Positions 49,001 to 59,869 of a DNA stretch of 64,000 nucleotides are shown here, piece after piece. How positions within the stretch are numbered: position 1 is the first letter of the stretch; every line of letters starts with the position of its first letter. The DNA comes from Liolophura sinensis (taxonomy: Eukaryota > Mollusca > Polyplacophora > Chitonida > Chitonidae): NCBI RefSeq assembly GCF_032854445.1, contig NC_088301.1, positions 34,893,187 to 34,957,186 of the forward strand. Reading direction: 5' to 3'. Both the position numbers and the translations under genes were made by a program. Below the pieces are notes generated by a model that ran no database searches, was not told the origin of the DNA, and worked only from the letters and a program-made list of their open reading frames with translations.

Positions 49001-49892
49001 TTTTTTGCATGCATGCACTTTTAGTCTGTTGAAAGCAATTTAATGTACAAATTGAGAAATAAGTAATGTTTCATTTTGCTATTTTATTTTTTAGCTTTCA
49101 GTTATAGTTCAATGTTTAATGTCCTGAACTTCCCCGTGGGTATTGTACCTGTTACCAAGGTTACTCAAGAAGATCAGCAAAGAATGAGTGAATATCCTGC
49201 CAAAGGCTCAATGCAAAATTTACTGAAGCAGGTGGGTAATCTTATAAAATTACAACTATAATAATTATATATAATAATTTATACATGTATTCATAAAGTG
49301 TAATGGCAATCCCACAGGTTATGTGTTATGAACTTTATGGTACGTGTATTTTTGAAGGGGTCCAAGGTGGCTCATATGATTAATGCATTTTCTCACGACT
49401 GTCTGACCATTGAGGTTGCCAGTTGGAATGCAGCTATTGCTGCAGCAGCGGCAGATTTAAGTCAGGAAGGGTGTCTGGTACCTGGCGAACATCAGAGGTT
49501 TATACTCGTCATTAGACAGCTATCATTCAAGTTTTTGAGTAAACACCAATCAAAAATATTACACCTACATGTAATTTAACATTAACATATTTAACAAAAA
49601 GGATGGTCTAAGGAATAGCACCAAGGATTACCTGATTTTAAGAATTGTTTAAAAATTTTAACAAATCTTGCATTTTGAGTCATTTTTTCATTACATCCAT
49701 ACATGTAGTATTACTATTTTGTCCCTCGTGGAATAGAGTTTTAAGTTTCACGTTGCTGTCATATCTTTTCAGCATTTCATGGACGGAGGTATAGGTCTGC
49801 CTGTTGCTGTCCAGTGTGTTGGTCTTCCATTTCAAGAGGAACTTGTTCTTCGTGTGCAGAAGGACATCCAAAATAGACTGAAGGCATGGTAG
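39632..49892 (+). CDS. FAAH: Fatty-acid amide hydrolase (FAAH1-type), 17 exons
   Basis: Exons: 39632-39850, 40544-40657, 41120-41176, 41523-41609, 42735-42809, 42979-43040, 43583-43789, 44818-44858, 45109-45233, 45710-45835, 46203-46297, 47966-48068, 48260-48309, 48504-48543, 48752-48866, 49095-49231, 49773-49892 (TAG). All borders are GT-AG and phases agree, giving 590 residues against 579 in mammals. An N-terminal membrane anchor (GGCCVVAVIFVWSF, about 24-37) is followed by a basic coiled segment. The amidase signature is present: K153 in GIPVSIKD, S229 in SGGSSGGE and S253 in DIGGSIRIP, corresponding to the Lys-Ser-Ser triad (142/217/241 in rat). The enzyme hydrolyses fatty-acid amides such as anandamide at internal membranes. 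Introns hold a SINE and a 42-bp minisatellite. The start is the first Met before the membrane segment. No break was seen. Confidence 0.93.
43108..43371 (+). repeat. Full-length SINE family A in FAAH intron 6
   Basis: Head GCCTCCGTGGCTCAGTTGG with box A, a core including CTCTCCGGCTGTACATGGGA and ACCTGCGGATGGTCGTGGG, then CCTAATGCTGGCCACCGTAT, a 3' domain with AATATTCTTGAGTACGGCG and an AAAT tail. Perfect 11-base target duplications ATTTTATATGA lie at 43097-43107 and 43372-43382. This is the best-preserved plus-strand copy in the window and serves as the reference for the fragments. Confidence 0.92.
45961..46001. repeat. (TA)n microsatellite
   Basis: About 33 bases of uninterrupted TA follow a shorter interrupted run, in the intron after FAAH exon 10. 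Confidence 0.9.
46430..47360. repeat. 42-bp minisatellite in FAAH intron 11
   Basis: The unit is CATTATAGGGTGCTTCTCAT then ATGGGTGTTCTGTCTTCAAG plus AA, 42 bases, repeated about 22 times. Spacing is exactly 42 from about 46717 to 47345; earlier copies are more degenerate. As with the 63-bp array, the period is a multiple of three and frames stay open on both strands (158 and 162 codons). There is no homology to a known protein, and the position between FAAH exons 11 and 12 argues for a non-coding array. Confidence 0.88.
47538..47583 (+). repeat. 3' fragment of SINE family A
   Basis: GGGAAATATTCTTGAGTGTG followed by GCATAAAACACCAATGAAAT matches the family-A 3' end. Only the tail is left. Confidence 0.7.
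49350..49505 (+). repeat. Probable tRNA-derived SINE head
   Basis: GGTGGCTCATATGATTAATG resembles a tRNA box A and GCCAGTTGGAATGC a degenerate box B about 55 bases later. The stretch is open for 83 codons, but its phase does not fit between FAAH exons 16 and 17, and no FAAH homology is seen. I read it as a decayed SINE, not an exon. Confidence 0.45.
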
Positions 49893-50389
49893 CCCTCAGG
49901 ATCTAAGCACCAAGTTCGAAAAGCATTTTCTTAGGTTTTGCTCAAATTGCCCCAGGTCTGTAGCTTTCCCTAAACATATATTAAAGGATAGTTACTACAT
50001 ATGGTATTCTTTCAGGGACCTGTAATAATAATAATACATATCTTTGGGTAAGATGAAAAACATTCTGTAGCTAGTTTGTATTTAGTGTATAGTAGTGCTG
50101 TGTTCGTGATTAAATGGAGTATTTTGATATGCATTCTTGTCATTATTAAGGATTTAGTGAATTGCAAAACCTTTACATATTGTTATAAGTAATATGTACT
50201 ACTTTTTATAATACAGTATTAGTTTTAGTCATTAACAGTTATCATTGATGCCATTCTTGGATTAGTATTGATATTAATACCTTAGTTTCATTTGATTTGA
50301 TTCTCATTGTTGATGAAGTCTCATACATCTACTGTAATTCTTCAACGTTTTTGCAAGATGTTTATTTAAGAATACTCTAAAGGCATTAG

Positions 50390-50540
50390 TCTGTGAAGAC
50401 TGATAAAATTACACTTTTTGTGAACCCCTGAAATTGGCCAAAACCAAAAATGTTTCGAAAGTCAACTTAAAAATGTGCAGAAATTGTACTGAATGTTGTT
50501 CTTTCATATGGGAAAAGGTTGAGGAATTAGGTATATAATT
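50390..50540 (+). repeat. Dispersed repeat, copy 2 (pairs with 3510-3685)
   Basis: Same blocks as at 3510-3685, including GACTGATAAAATTA, AAAATGTGCAGAAATTG and GGTTGAGGAATTAGG. The family is otherwise unidentified. Confidence 0.55.
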
Positions 50541-50761
50541 TTTCCCTAATAGCAGATGTAATGTCTATAACAGGATTGAAATTAGATAAATGTAAATCAG
50601 TGTTGAATGTTCCCATGGCATGAGTGAAGGATGGTATTGGATTTAATATGACTGTATATTGTAGAGCAACAGGGAATCTTTAAGAATGTCCTTCTTCGAT
50701 TGTTTCTTGGTGGCAAGAAGTGGTTGGTATTCCTATATAAGTAAAATATAACTCTGTTACA

Positions 50762-51067
50762 TTATGTGGTTTTTGCGGTTGTCATGGTAACCAGATAGCC
50801 ATTTTCCTTATATATACTATATAAATAGATATGAGTTTGTGTCTGGGCTATAATTCCAACAGTTTTCAACATAGTTTTCATTTTTGGTGGATAAATACAT
50901 GTAGAGACACAGATGACGATGTGTTGAGACTCACATTTGTCCATTTTCGCGGTTGTCATGGTAACCAGATAGCCATTTTCCTTGTATACACCATATAAAT
51001 AGATTCGATTTCGTGTACGCGTTACAACTCCAACAGTTTTCCAGCCAGAGTTTTAATTTTTGGTGGA
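50762..51067 (+). repeat. Tandem doublet carrying X-box-like sites
   Basis: Two copies about 174 bases apart (50775-50893 and 50949-51067) share GCGGTTGTCATGGTAACCAG, ATAGCCATTTTCCTT, TATAAATAGAT, CCAACAGTTTTC and TTTTTGGTGGA. Between the copies is a segment absent from the shared blocks. Origin unknown. Confidence 0.7.
50778..50791. promoter_or_regulatory. X-box-like (RFX) motif, copy 1
   Basis: GTTGTCATGGTAAC is a near-palindrome one base away from the RFX X-box form GTTGCCATGGTAAC. A second copy lies at 50952-50965 in the tandem repeat. Binding is inferred from the motif only. Confidence 0.35.
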
Positions 51068-51330
51068 CATGTTGTGTTCACCTGAACTCTTTTTATTCTG
51101 TTGAATTTATAGACAGTATATGCTATAGACACAAAAGAATGTGTAGTTGCGAGAGATTCGTTTATATTATTTTTTCTGAAAAAATATACATTTTTTAAGC
51201 GTCTTCTGACCGTTGATTTTTATCTTCATTTATTTTATCTTATCATTTTAACATTAGAGAATCTTTACATTTCCATGAAAGCTGTTCGTATAATTCAAAT
51301 TTCACACTATGTTGTACCCAAACCCACGGG

Positions 51331-51406
51331 AGGGAGTGAGTGCGTGCTTGGGGTTTAACGTCGTACTTAACAATTTTTCAGTCATATGACGACGAAGGAA
51401 TACGAA
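51331..51406 (-). repeat. Tail fragment of SINE family B
   Basis: GCTTGGGGTTTAACGTCGTA followed by CAATTTTTCAGTCATATGAC is the reverse complement of the conserved tail at 33625-33665. The head is absent. Confidence 0.75.
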
Positions 51407-51600
51407 GGCTACCGCGAAATTCGAAAAATTTCTCATTAGAAAAAAATCATAATGTCCACCGTCTGAAAGGCAGTTAACAATATGAACAGCACTTTATCAT
51501 AATAAAGCACTATTTATTATATATCATTTCATTATGATGAAGTGCCGTTCCCGGATAAAAACTGGAGGTTCAACATCCCATAGTTATTACATATAAGCAT

Positions 51601-51702
51601 TCCCCGGTTTTCCCCCCGACGTGATGCTGGGCGCCGCCGTATTATACAAGTGAAATATTCTGGAGTACCGCCTAAAACACCAATCAAGCATAAATAAATA
51701 GG
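51601..51702 (+). repeat. 3' fragment of SINE family A
   Basis: GTGATGCTGGGCGCCGCCGT, then AAGTGAAATATTCTGGAGTA, then CACCAATCAAGCATAAATAA match the family-A 3' domain. Confidence 0.75.
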
Positions 51703-52864
51703 CACTTTTTAGGCATTTTTATAGGGAAGCAGAGTGTTTAATAGATTTATTGTTTTGGCTATTATCTCTGTACGTATACCTATGTAGCTAAATACCGAAC
51801 GCTGAGAATATATACATATTATATTCATTATAAATATATAACTGTCATCATCCGAATGAAAAGGATTCAAACATTCTTCATTTTTTCTCTAACATCAGCC
51901 TATCTGAGTAAAATCAACATAGTTCTGGTATTACCTTTCCTTCGTCACAGACAATGATGAGGTTTGAACAGCAAGGTTCAAGACGTATTCGCAGCATAAT
52001 CAGAAGCTAATAAAAACTCATCACAACTACTGAAGGTCGTTTTGTATATCAATGCTTTACTACAAAACATATCATATACACACTGTCACCAGGTCATACT
52101 TGTATACAGATATACCCGAAATTGGGAGCAAGAGAAAGCTTTATAAATGTACATGGGAGTTCTGTTGGATTCAATATATAAGTAGCATGAAATATACATC
52201 GTGAGTTGATCGGATCTCCACAAAATGGTCTTCATAATCACTTTAAATATTTCCACATATTTATACATCTAGATATAAACTAATTAATACATATATAGTA
52301 TATACAATAATACTTACATGAAATACAAAAATATGTATAGATTCAGTTTGTACTTATGATTTAGATTGGCTTTACACATGAAAACAGTCTCTTTAAATAA
52401 ATTCTCCTTTCACTAATCGAACTACTCGGAAGTCTCCAAACATATACTGCACATATAGTAGTCTTGTATATCTATATACAAGGTAGCAGCTGGTAACCGA
52501 AGCGCACAAGAGCCCACAGAACGGTCACACCATACATAGCACTGAAACAATACAATCTTTCGAAAACGGTTTAGTACTAGAAAGGTACTGGAATCTTAGA
52601 AAGATTTGCATGAGGTCTCAGTTTTACAGACAATGACAAAATCATTTTATATACATTATATATATTATATAATATAAAATATTTACGGCTCATGGACAGT
52701 TCAAGAATATAAACCAGACAGGGCAATCGAATCAGCGCAAAAAAGACCTTTGTTAGAAGGAGAGGTCTTTAGCCCATATTACATAGCTCCAGTCGAATCA
52801 TTCACAATGATTTTACATCGATGGGAAATCATGATACATACAATGAATAAACTTGGTATAGGAA

Positions 52865-54330
52865 ATACGTATAGCCAGTGATTAGCAACAGTCCACATGA
52901 TAGAGGCTTGGATTACAGGTGATGCTTCCATAAATCAATCACTTGTATAAGATCGGTGATTGACGGTCTGTCCTTGGGACACGCCCCCCAACACGTTGTG
53001 TACACGTCCTTATAATACACCTCGAAAGGATCTTCTTTGACATCTACCAACTCTGGGCGGAGATTGTAGGCAACAACCCGGAAAATTATCACGTGCGGGT
53101 GTGCTTCGTTGCCATACGGAGGTTGGCGTGAAAACATTTGCCACAAGGTAATACCAACGGAGTACACATCGGCTTTGAAGGTCGGCGGCTGACCGCGGAG
53201 GACCTCCGGTGCTCTGTAGGCCACAGTTCCACTCAATGTGGACCTGTTGGTGGGACTGACGGTACCCGTTTCCGACTCCACTCTCTGACAACAGCCAAAG
53301 TCACCCAGTTTACACTTGTCATCTGGCGTAATAAGGAGATTGGCAGGTTTAACGTCAAGATGAACGATGTTGTTACGGTGCGCGTAGTCCAGGGCGTAAC
53401 ACAGCAAAAGGGCGTATTTTACCCGCCTTTTCGGTGGGAGTAGTTCGTCGGGATTGTTAATGATATCGTTGAGGTTTCGTCCAGGTACATATTCCATGAT
53501 CACTATAGCTGGACCGTCACTACTCATCATCTGAGCTTTCGCCGCCAAGATCTTGACAATGTTGTCGTTTTCCAATGTCAGTAAACGCAGCTCAGCTCTG
53601 AAGCTTTCCCCTTGGGCAGCACCATTGTCGTTCCTCTTGTCCAAGATTTTGATGGCAACCTTTCGTTTAGCAAATACTCCCAAATACACAGAGCCAAAAC
53701 CACCGGCACCTATGAGGCTTTTTTTCTCCATTTTCAAGTCATCGTCACCCAAATCTTCTGAAGCTAACTCACTGCATAACAGAAAGTGTTTATACTCCAC
53801 TACTGTAGTGTTGCTATCTGCATTTGTAGGTGCCCCAGACATGGCTTTGATTTGTCACAGTCTGGAGTAAAAAGTGGAAATATTTTCCACCTGACCAAAT
53901 GTTGTCAAGTGTCTTCTGTTCAACACGATCTGTACTATAACCATATATACCTCCATACACCAGGCTGATTCTTAGTGGTTTGATTGAGCTGGCGATAGTT
54001 CTATAGTGAGTTGTGTTCATCTTGCACGCAAAACAGCTTCCTGACAATGGCTGGTAGGTGACCCACGCACAAAAATCAACTCACCAGAGAGGTATTCTAG
54101 AAAATCAGCTTGCGAACTTAAAAAATCGAACCTTGTCACCGAAGAACATACTTTTGTATTTTCCACGTGATTATTTAATATATTATGTTACTATAGTAGG
54201 TCTAAAGACATTTTTAAAAAATGTGACTTAAGTGTCGGATGAATTGAACTCGTAGTGTTTCAGTTCCTGAAAATGAAAGTCTGGCCGAAAGCAGGCTTGA
54301 TGAACTATAGTGTCCTTATGTGCATTTTTA
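52865..54330 (-). repeat. Left arm of large inverted duplication (mos locus)
   Basis: The mos gene with its 5' flank is mirrored at about 58600-59270 on the plus strand. Matches outside the coding frame include TTAAATAATCACGTGGAAA (complement of 54165-54185 against 58736-58755), the GCAAGCTG...TGGGTCAC block (54055-54115 against 58806-58838) and the CTGTTTT...AAGATGAACACAACTCACTA block (54000-54035 against 58850-58885). A weaker match pairs 55055-55105 with 57905-57955. Mirror positions sum to about 112900, so the centre is near 56.45 kb. Confidence 0.78.
52913..53842 (-). CDS. mos: Mos serine/threonine protein kinase
   Basis: An intronless frame of 309 residues, as is usual for mos. It has a Gly-rich loop GAGGFGSV (45-52), the ATP-binding Lys65 in VAIKIL, the helix-C Glu84, the catalytic loop HLDVKPAN (161-168; HLD in place of HRD is typical of Mos), DFG at 181-183 and APE at 211-213. 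The C-terminal lobe has the Mos-like ITLWQMFSRQPPYGNEAH and VVAYNLRPEL. Mos is the germ-cell MAP kinase kinase kinase that activates MEK/MAPK during oocyte meiotic maturation. The start is the first Met, 28 codons before the conserved EDLGDDDLKMEKK. All catalytic residues are present, so this is the working copy; two broken copies lie at 58.8-60.9 kb in the opposite orientation. Confidence 0.93.
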   Translation of the reverse strand: MSGAPTNADSNTTVVEYKHFLLCSELASEDLGDDDLKMEKKSLIGAGGFGSVYLGVFAKRKVAIKILDKRNDNGAAQGESFRAELRLLTLENDNIVKILAAKAQMMSSDGPAIVIMEYVPGRNLNDIINNPDELLPPKRRVKYALLLCYALDYAHRNNIVHLDVKPANLLITPDDKCKLGDFGCCQRVESETGTVSPTNRSTLSGTVAYRAPEVLRGQPPTFKADVYSVGITLWQMFSRQPPYGNEAHPHVIIFRVVAYNLRPELVDVKEDPFEVYYKDVYTTCWGACPKDRPSITDLIQVIDLWKHHL

Positions 54331-54636
54331 CTAGGAAATTTGAACGTAGATGACGTAGGCCTATTGACTTAAATTCTGAATCCGCCCGATCATCTCAATA
54401 ATTTTTGAAAGCTTCACTTCATATATGACATATACCCAAATACAGGAAGCATTACACAAAGAAACTTTTTCACATTGTAATACTTTTAGCAGACTTAAAC
54501 AACTGGCCCCAGCGAAAAGTAGTATAATTGTAATGCATGTAAATATAACTTCTCTGCATCCGCATTGGAGAAAGATAATTTGAATCTGTAACGTTCGACA
54601 TTTACATGGACCAAATGTATTATACTTAATTATATT

Positions 54637-54838
54637 ATTTATTTGATTGATGTTTTACACCGTACTCAAGAATATTTCAGTTATACGACGGCGGCCAGCA
54701 TTATGGTGGGAGGAAAGCGGGTAGAGCCCCGGGGAAACCCACGACCATCCCCAGGTTGATGACAGACCTTCCACGGACAGCCGGAGAGAAAGCCAGCAAG
54801 AGCTGGACATGAACTCACAACTCTCGGCCATGGAGGCA
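54637..54838 (-). repeat. SINE family A with truncated tRNA head
   Basis: On the minus strand the core and 3' domain are well kept (CGGCTGTCCGTGGAAGG, ATGGTCGTGGGTTTCCCCGG, ACCATAATGCTGGCCGCCGT), but the tRNA part is reduced to GCCTCCATGGCC. It has no mirrored counterpart in the right arm that I can see, so it may postdate the duplication. Confidence 0.8.
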
Positions 54839-56327
54839 CAGTTTTGTACTTAAAACATTCCGTTACAACTATTAAAACAATACCAGAACGTATTTTTATT
54901 TTTGTGATAGTTTATCATAGTTGTTCAGGCTTATGTTTTAGTTCCTTTGTCAATGAGCATAAAATTTATTTAGTTATGTCTGAGTTACGCATCTTCAGTT
55001 ATACATCGAGTACGTTATTTCTAGGCTTAGAAATAATAAAGGCGATATCATCATCGCACGTGTTATTACTTCAGCTTTGTAGCATATCTAGTGTGGCAGC
55101 GTCGTCCTACTAAGAAGTTGAAACAGCAAAGTCCTTCTATTGAGTAATTGCGTTTGTGGTGCAGCATACGCAATGGAAGTGAAACGCGTTAGTAGACTTT
55201 TAGCGGGTCTACCTTTTGATGAACACAAGCTTCACCTTACAGGCATACGGTTGTATACACATGTTTGTTGTCATGGATTTGAATTGGAAGAACGTACCTG
55301 TTACCAGGGAGTTTCATCGTGTCTGCAGTTAGAGCTGAGTTTTGTTTTCTTTCCATGTACTATGCATGGAAAAAGAGATTTTTCTAATCTATAACAGGTA
55401 GATTCTCTTCAAGAATGACATTATTGTTATGTAAGTGTTATGTAAGATTTAGCTACAGACCTCCATTTCTTCTAGTTTAGGTATTTTTTTTAGAAACACC
55501 TATACATTGATAAAGTTTCTTAACACCTTAATTACATGCTGCCTTCAACTATGTGGAAAGTAAAGATTACTATATACAAATGATGCCAAGGAAATTATTG
55601 ATGCAAATATCTGTCTCCTGTGAATACATATACATGCGAGCCCAAAACATTCAGCTGACATGTGAATTAGACAATAAATGTAAATTTCACACGTTTTTGC
55701 TAGTATAATAAGCTGTTCACTCACGAACAATGCTGTTTATCCAGAGACCACATGGTATGTTCTTAACTCATTAAACTGTGCATTTTAACATACTTGGTGT
55801 CAAATGGCAGTATGACCACGTGAGCTGATCTAATCCAGTCGATGTAAGACCTTGTGTTCTCTTTCTCTGCGTTCTTTATTATTTTGACAAAAACAGTCGG
55901 CATCTTACAAACTAATAGAGACACGGGTAAACTAGCTTACTCTATAGCTCACTCTATAATCGTCCTAACCCATGCACTGTTAAATCTGTATCTACAAACA
56001 TATCCCATGGCCCAAACAGTATTAGAGCAATAGTGCGTTACTTTGCCTAGATTAAAACATTATTATAAACATGGGCGATATCATAAACATGATTAAGACG
56101 ATAAAATCCGAGAAAACGTCCTGATCTGGCTTAATACTTATCTTGACAAATCTATTTGAATAAGCGTGTGAGAATACAGATGGGGTTGGCGCTTGTGTTG
56201 AAAGTCCTTCTGTCTTAATGATAAAATTTTGACCAAATACACACCATGAGTGAGATAAACGTGATCAAATTCTTAGTGGTAAAAGGTGATGTGGTAGATG
56301 TGTGGTGTACATTTGTCCCTTACCGGG

Positions 56328-56341
56328 GTTGCCATGGTAAC
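56328..56341. promoter_or_regulatory. Perfect X-box (RFX) motif
   Basis: GTTGCCATGGTAAC is the palindromic RFX-binding X-box. It lies near the centre of the mos palindrome, and the following CAAGAT resembles the CCAGAT after the 50778 and 50952 sites, so it may belong to the same repeat. Occupancy is inferred only. Confidence 0.4.
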
Positions 56342-58799
56342 AAGATTGGGCTGGAGCGCATATCATATTAAGACCACAAACATAATTCACGCATATTAGA
56401 GAAGATATTCTTTCCAAAGCCATAGTTTTATGTACAGTTTGAATGTTATAATTTAATACATAAATGTATTCATACCCCACAGGGTATTCCTACCCCACAG
56501 GATGACCTATTAAAATGCTGCTGGTATCCTCTTGAACCTATATTGAGTTCATTTGAAGAATTTTATCTTTTTAACATAGCACCAAGGCGTTAAGCAGCTG
56601 GACGTAGTTTTTGACAAAACTATGACAAAGACCAGGCTTTTATCTTTAGAGATAGCAATTAAGGTAATTGTACATGTCTTGTAATTCAATTTAACAGAAA
56701 ATATGTGTATTTGTTCGCCTTACCCAAGGTGTTGATACCAAAAACTACACATGCAACTAATTGTAATATTTGAATCATTTTCGTTATTTTTACGCAATAT
56801 CAGAGCTACTGATCAAATATGATTGCAGCAACAGGATCATCAAGATTAGTGCATTTGTATAGTTTTGTTTAAAAGAGCCTACTGGATATGCTTTTCTTTC
56901 CGCAATTGCTGTAATCAACACTCCAAACGAATGCTTCACACTTCAACACATGTAAACAGTGTTGAAAAAGTACAAAGAACCACTACGTCGAGTGTGGTGC
57001 ATGGTATGCTAGTTTGACCCGTGTGTGCTTTACAGCAGCGTGTTTGGCGAAATAATCAAGGGCGCAAAAAAGAAAAGATTCCACACCTATTGAACTGATT
57101 AAGTTAGCTCACGTGCTCTTTATACTGATGCTGCTCACGTTGTTTTACTGCTCTTTGACACCAAGGGTGTTGTTTTGTCGGGGGGCGGCGAAGTTACATT
57201 ACACGTGATTTGTTTTGAGTGAGCGTGAACAGCTCACAGAGCCAGCCAAAATAAACATATTTTTGCACCTTGTAAATGGATCTAACATGTCAACTAAAAT
57301 TGTTGAGCTCACGTGTATATGAACTCATGTGAGACAAATAATTGCATAAATAAATTCCTTGAACACATTTATATATAGTGATATTTTCTACCCACATAGA
57401 GGGGAATGGAATTGCTAAGCTAACTTAAAGACGGCTACTAAGAAATTTGTGGAGGTTAATGTTTTGTTAAATAAAATGTGTAAAATAGGAAAGGAAATGG
57501 AGATTTTTGTCTAAAGATCATATTTTGTCTATGATCTTAGGTTTTAAAAAATAAATTCTAAAGATACGACGATTCCATTGTGTCCTGATTCAATATTTCG
57601 TCACTTTATTTTGTCATCTCACTTTTCACAGTTATTCTTCTCAGTCGTCATTCTGTGGGTTACTAAGAGAAACTGCATTTTATTGTAAAGGTTCAAGAAT
57701 GTGATGTATTAGTGCATGTGTAAATATCTATGTTCCTATGCATTGTATGTGGAAAGCGTCAATACTTCCGTCCCCTACATATCCTGTGGAACTCGGGAGA
57801 CAAACGTAAAACCAACTACAATAGGCACTGGACACATGTATGGTGAATACGCTGCACCAAATTGCAATTTCTCCATAAAGGACTTTTCGCCATTTCAGTT
57901 GGTCGACGCTTCAACATTTGATATGATACAAAGCTGAAGTAATAGCAGGTGTAATTGTGATACAGGTGTAAAAGTGTATTTAGCTAATACTAGTACTGGT
58001 ATTAAGTTATTTTTTATATTTATAATTTTAGCCAAACTCTGCAAACAATGCCACTGTCCAAAGTCAAAGTATTTAATATACTGGTACACCATTATTTCTG
58101 GGCAAAATGCAAAATCGAAGACGTGGATAAAAGTGCACTAGATGAGTAGCTGAAAAATACGCAGTAAGATTGGTAACTCAGCAGTCAATTAAATTAATGT
58201 TTCAAACTTAACGACAAATGAACAAATACATACACATGTATCAGGCAAAGTAATAAATTAGAAAGAAAAAAAAATGTTCATATAATTTTAATTCAACAAA
58301 GGAAGGGATTCTTTCGATGCCTATAAGCATAATAAGCTTCATCAATATCGGAAAAGACAGGTTCAAATTATATTCCTCCAACGAATTGCTCAATGTAGTT
58401 TAACAGACTACAGGTACATGTCCGTTGTTTTAAAAGTTAGATCCAACATTGGATCTTTTCAAATGTATTTAAGTTACATCCATAATGTACCTAGCGCAGA
58501 TTCTCGCAAGATGGGATGGGTTGAGACCTTAAAAGACCATACATACTTCTGAATTCAAAATGATAAGTAGAAATGCACGTAGATATATAGGTAGACTTGA
58601 AGGAGGAAAAACGACTTCAGGATAACCAGGCTTCTCTTTTCAGAAAACGAAGCACCATTATTGCGATTCATGAGACGAAATTAAAAAAATAGTAAGAAGC
58701 TATTCAGACATACGATAGTAACCACATTATGTGCATTAAATAATCACATGGAAATACAAAGAGTATTTCCAAAGAGTATGTCAAACAGTTCAAATTCTT

Positions 58800-59270
58800 G
58801 TGTTTGCAAGCTGGTTTTTCCAGTGGGTCACGGACCAGTCATTGCCAGGAAGCTGTTTTAAGAGTAAGATGAACACAACTCACTATAGACCTACCGCATA
58901 AAAATCTTACCACTTAGAATCAGCTCACTATAGGAACTTATAAATGCTTGTAGTACGGAGAGTGTTGACCAAAATACATTAATCTGCTTTTGGTCAAGTG
59001 GAAATTATTTCCACTGTTTGCTGAAGACTGTGACAAATCCAAGCCAAGTCCTTGGCTGGGGCTTCTGCCTATGCAGATTGCAACTCTACCTTAGTGGGGT
59101 ACCAGAAAGGCAACTTTTTTGTTATTCAATGAGTTAGCTTCAGAAGATTTGGGTGACGATGACTTGAAAATGGAGAAAAAAAGCCTCATAGGTGCCGGTG
59201 GTTTTGGCTTTGTGTATTTGGGAGTATTTGCTAAACGAAAGGTTGCCATCAAAATCTTGGACAAGATTTT
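58800..59270 (+). pseudogene. mos pseudogene, copy 1 (right arm of palindrome)
   Basis: The 5' flank and first part of mos are recognisable: LASEDLGDDDLKMEKKSL, then GAGGFGFVYLGVFAKRK and VAIKILDK. The start codon region is mutated so that the mos ATG is lost, and the similarity ends abruptly at about 59268, just after the ATP-binding lysine segment. Helix C, the catalytic loop and the C-lobe are absent. A G-to-F change sits in the glycine loop region (GFGFV for GFGSV). It faces the intact mos head to head. Confidence 0.88.
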
Positions 59271-59869
59271 TTTCAAACTTGCTCTAACTGGGATCACTCT
59301 ACCAGTACATCGAATGTCAAAAGAATCCGTCCGTTTGTTCTTTAGAAGAAGATTTTAAAGGTTTTGATCAAAATGCAAGATAGCCGCTATGTCAGTTAAC
59401 CAAAAAAAAGTTAACCGAAAGTTAACCGAAAGTTAACCAAAAACAGCCAAAATTTGCATCGTAACCTTGTTCCTAAAATCACCAAATTTCACCAACATCC
59501 AATGAAAACTTTTCCTTTTACGGCTCTTAAAGTTTTCAACTAGTTTTCAAGAAAACTGAAGAAAAATGATACAAATCCGAACAATTTCAATAGGTGTCCC
59601 AGCACACCTTGGCTACCTAATGATAAAACATCAGGGATAATATGATTCACTACATGAACACATACAATGTACAATTCAGGCCAAGAAATTATATTCAAGC
59701 GTATGCCTACAGCGAGAAGCTTGTGTCTTCAGGGCTATCAAACACAAAATCCAACTAAACACAAACAGAATTAAAATGTATAAAAAGAAATATAAAAGTT
59801 TGATTTAGTCACACACGTAGAAAATAGAAACAATATGTTCTTAAGTGACAACATACGATTTCTTAAGGT

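Larger units (their letters stand above)
49893..52912. other. Convergent intergenic region between FAAH and mos
   Basis: Contains the FAAH 3' UTR, a dispersed repeat at 50390-50540, a tandem doublet at 50762-51067, and two SINE fragments. From 51720 to 52912 it is AT-rich sequence that probably includes the mos 3' UTR. No coding region was recognised. Confidence 0.55.
54340..58600. other. Spacer of the inverted duplication; no gene recognised
   Basis: This is the centre of the mos palindrome. It holds a truncated SINE at 54637, a weakly conserved inverted pair at 55055-55105 and 57905-57955, and a perfect X-box motif at 56328. The open frames here (for example 55140-55394 and 57716-57937) have no recognised homology and look incidental. 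Confidence 0.5.

Noticed and set aside
49328-49579. Apparent extra FAAH exon with an alanine-rich segment
   Set aside because: The phase does not fit between exons 16 and 17 and the sequence looks like a tRNA-derived SINE head.
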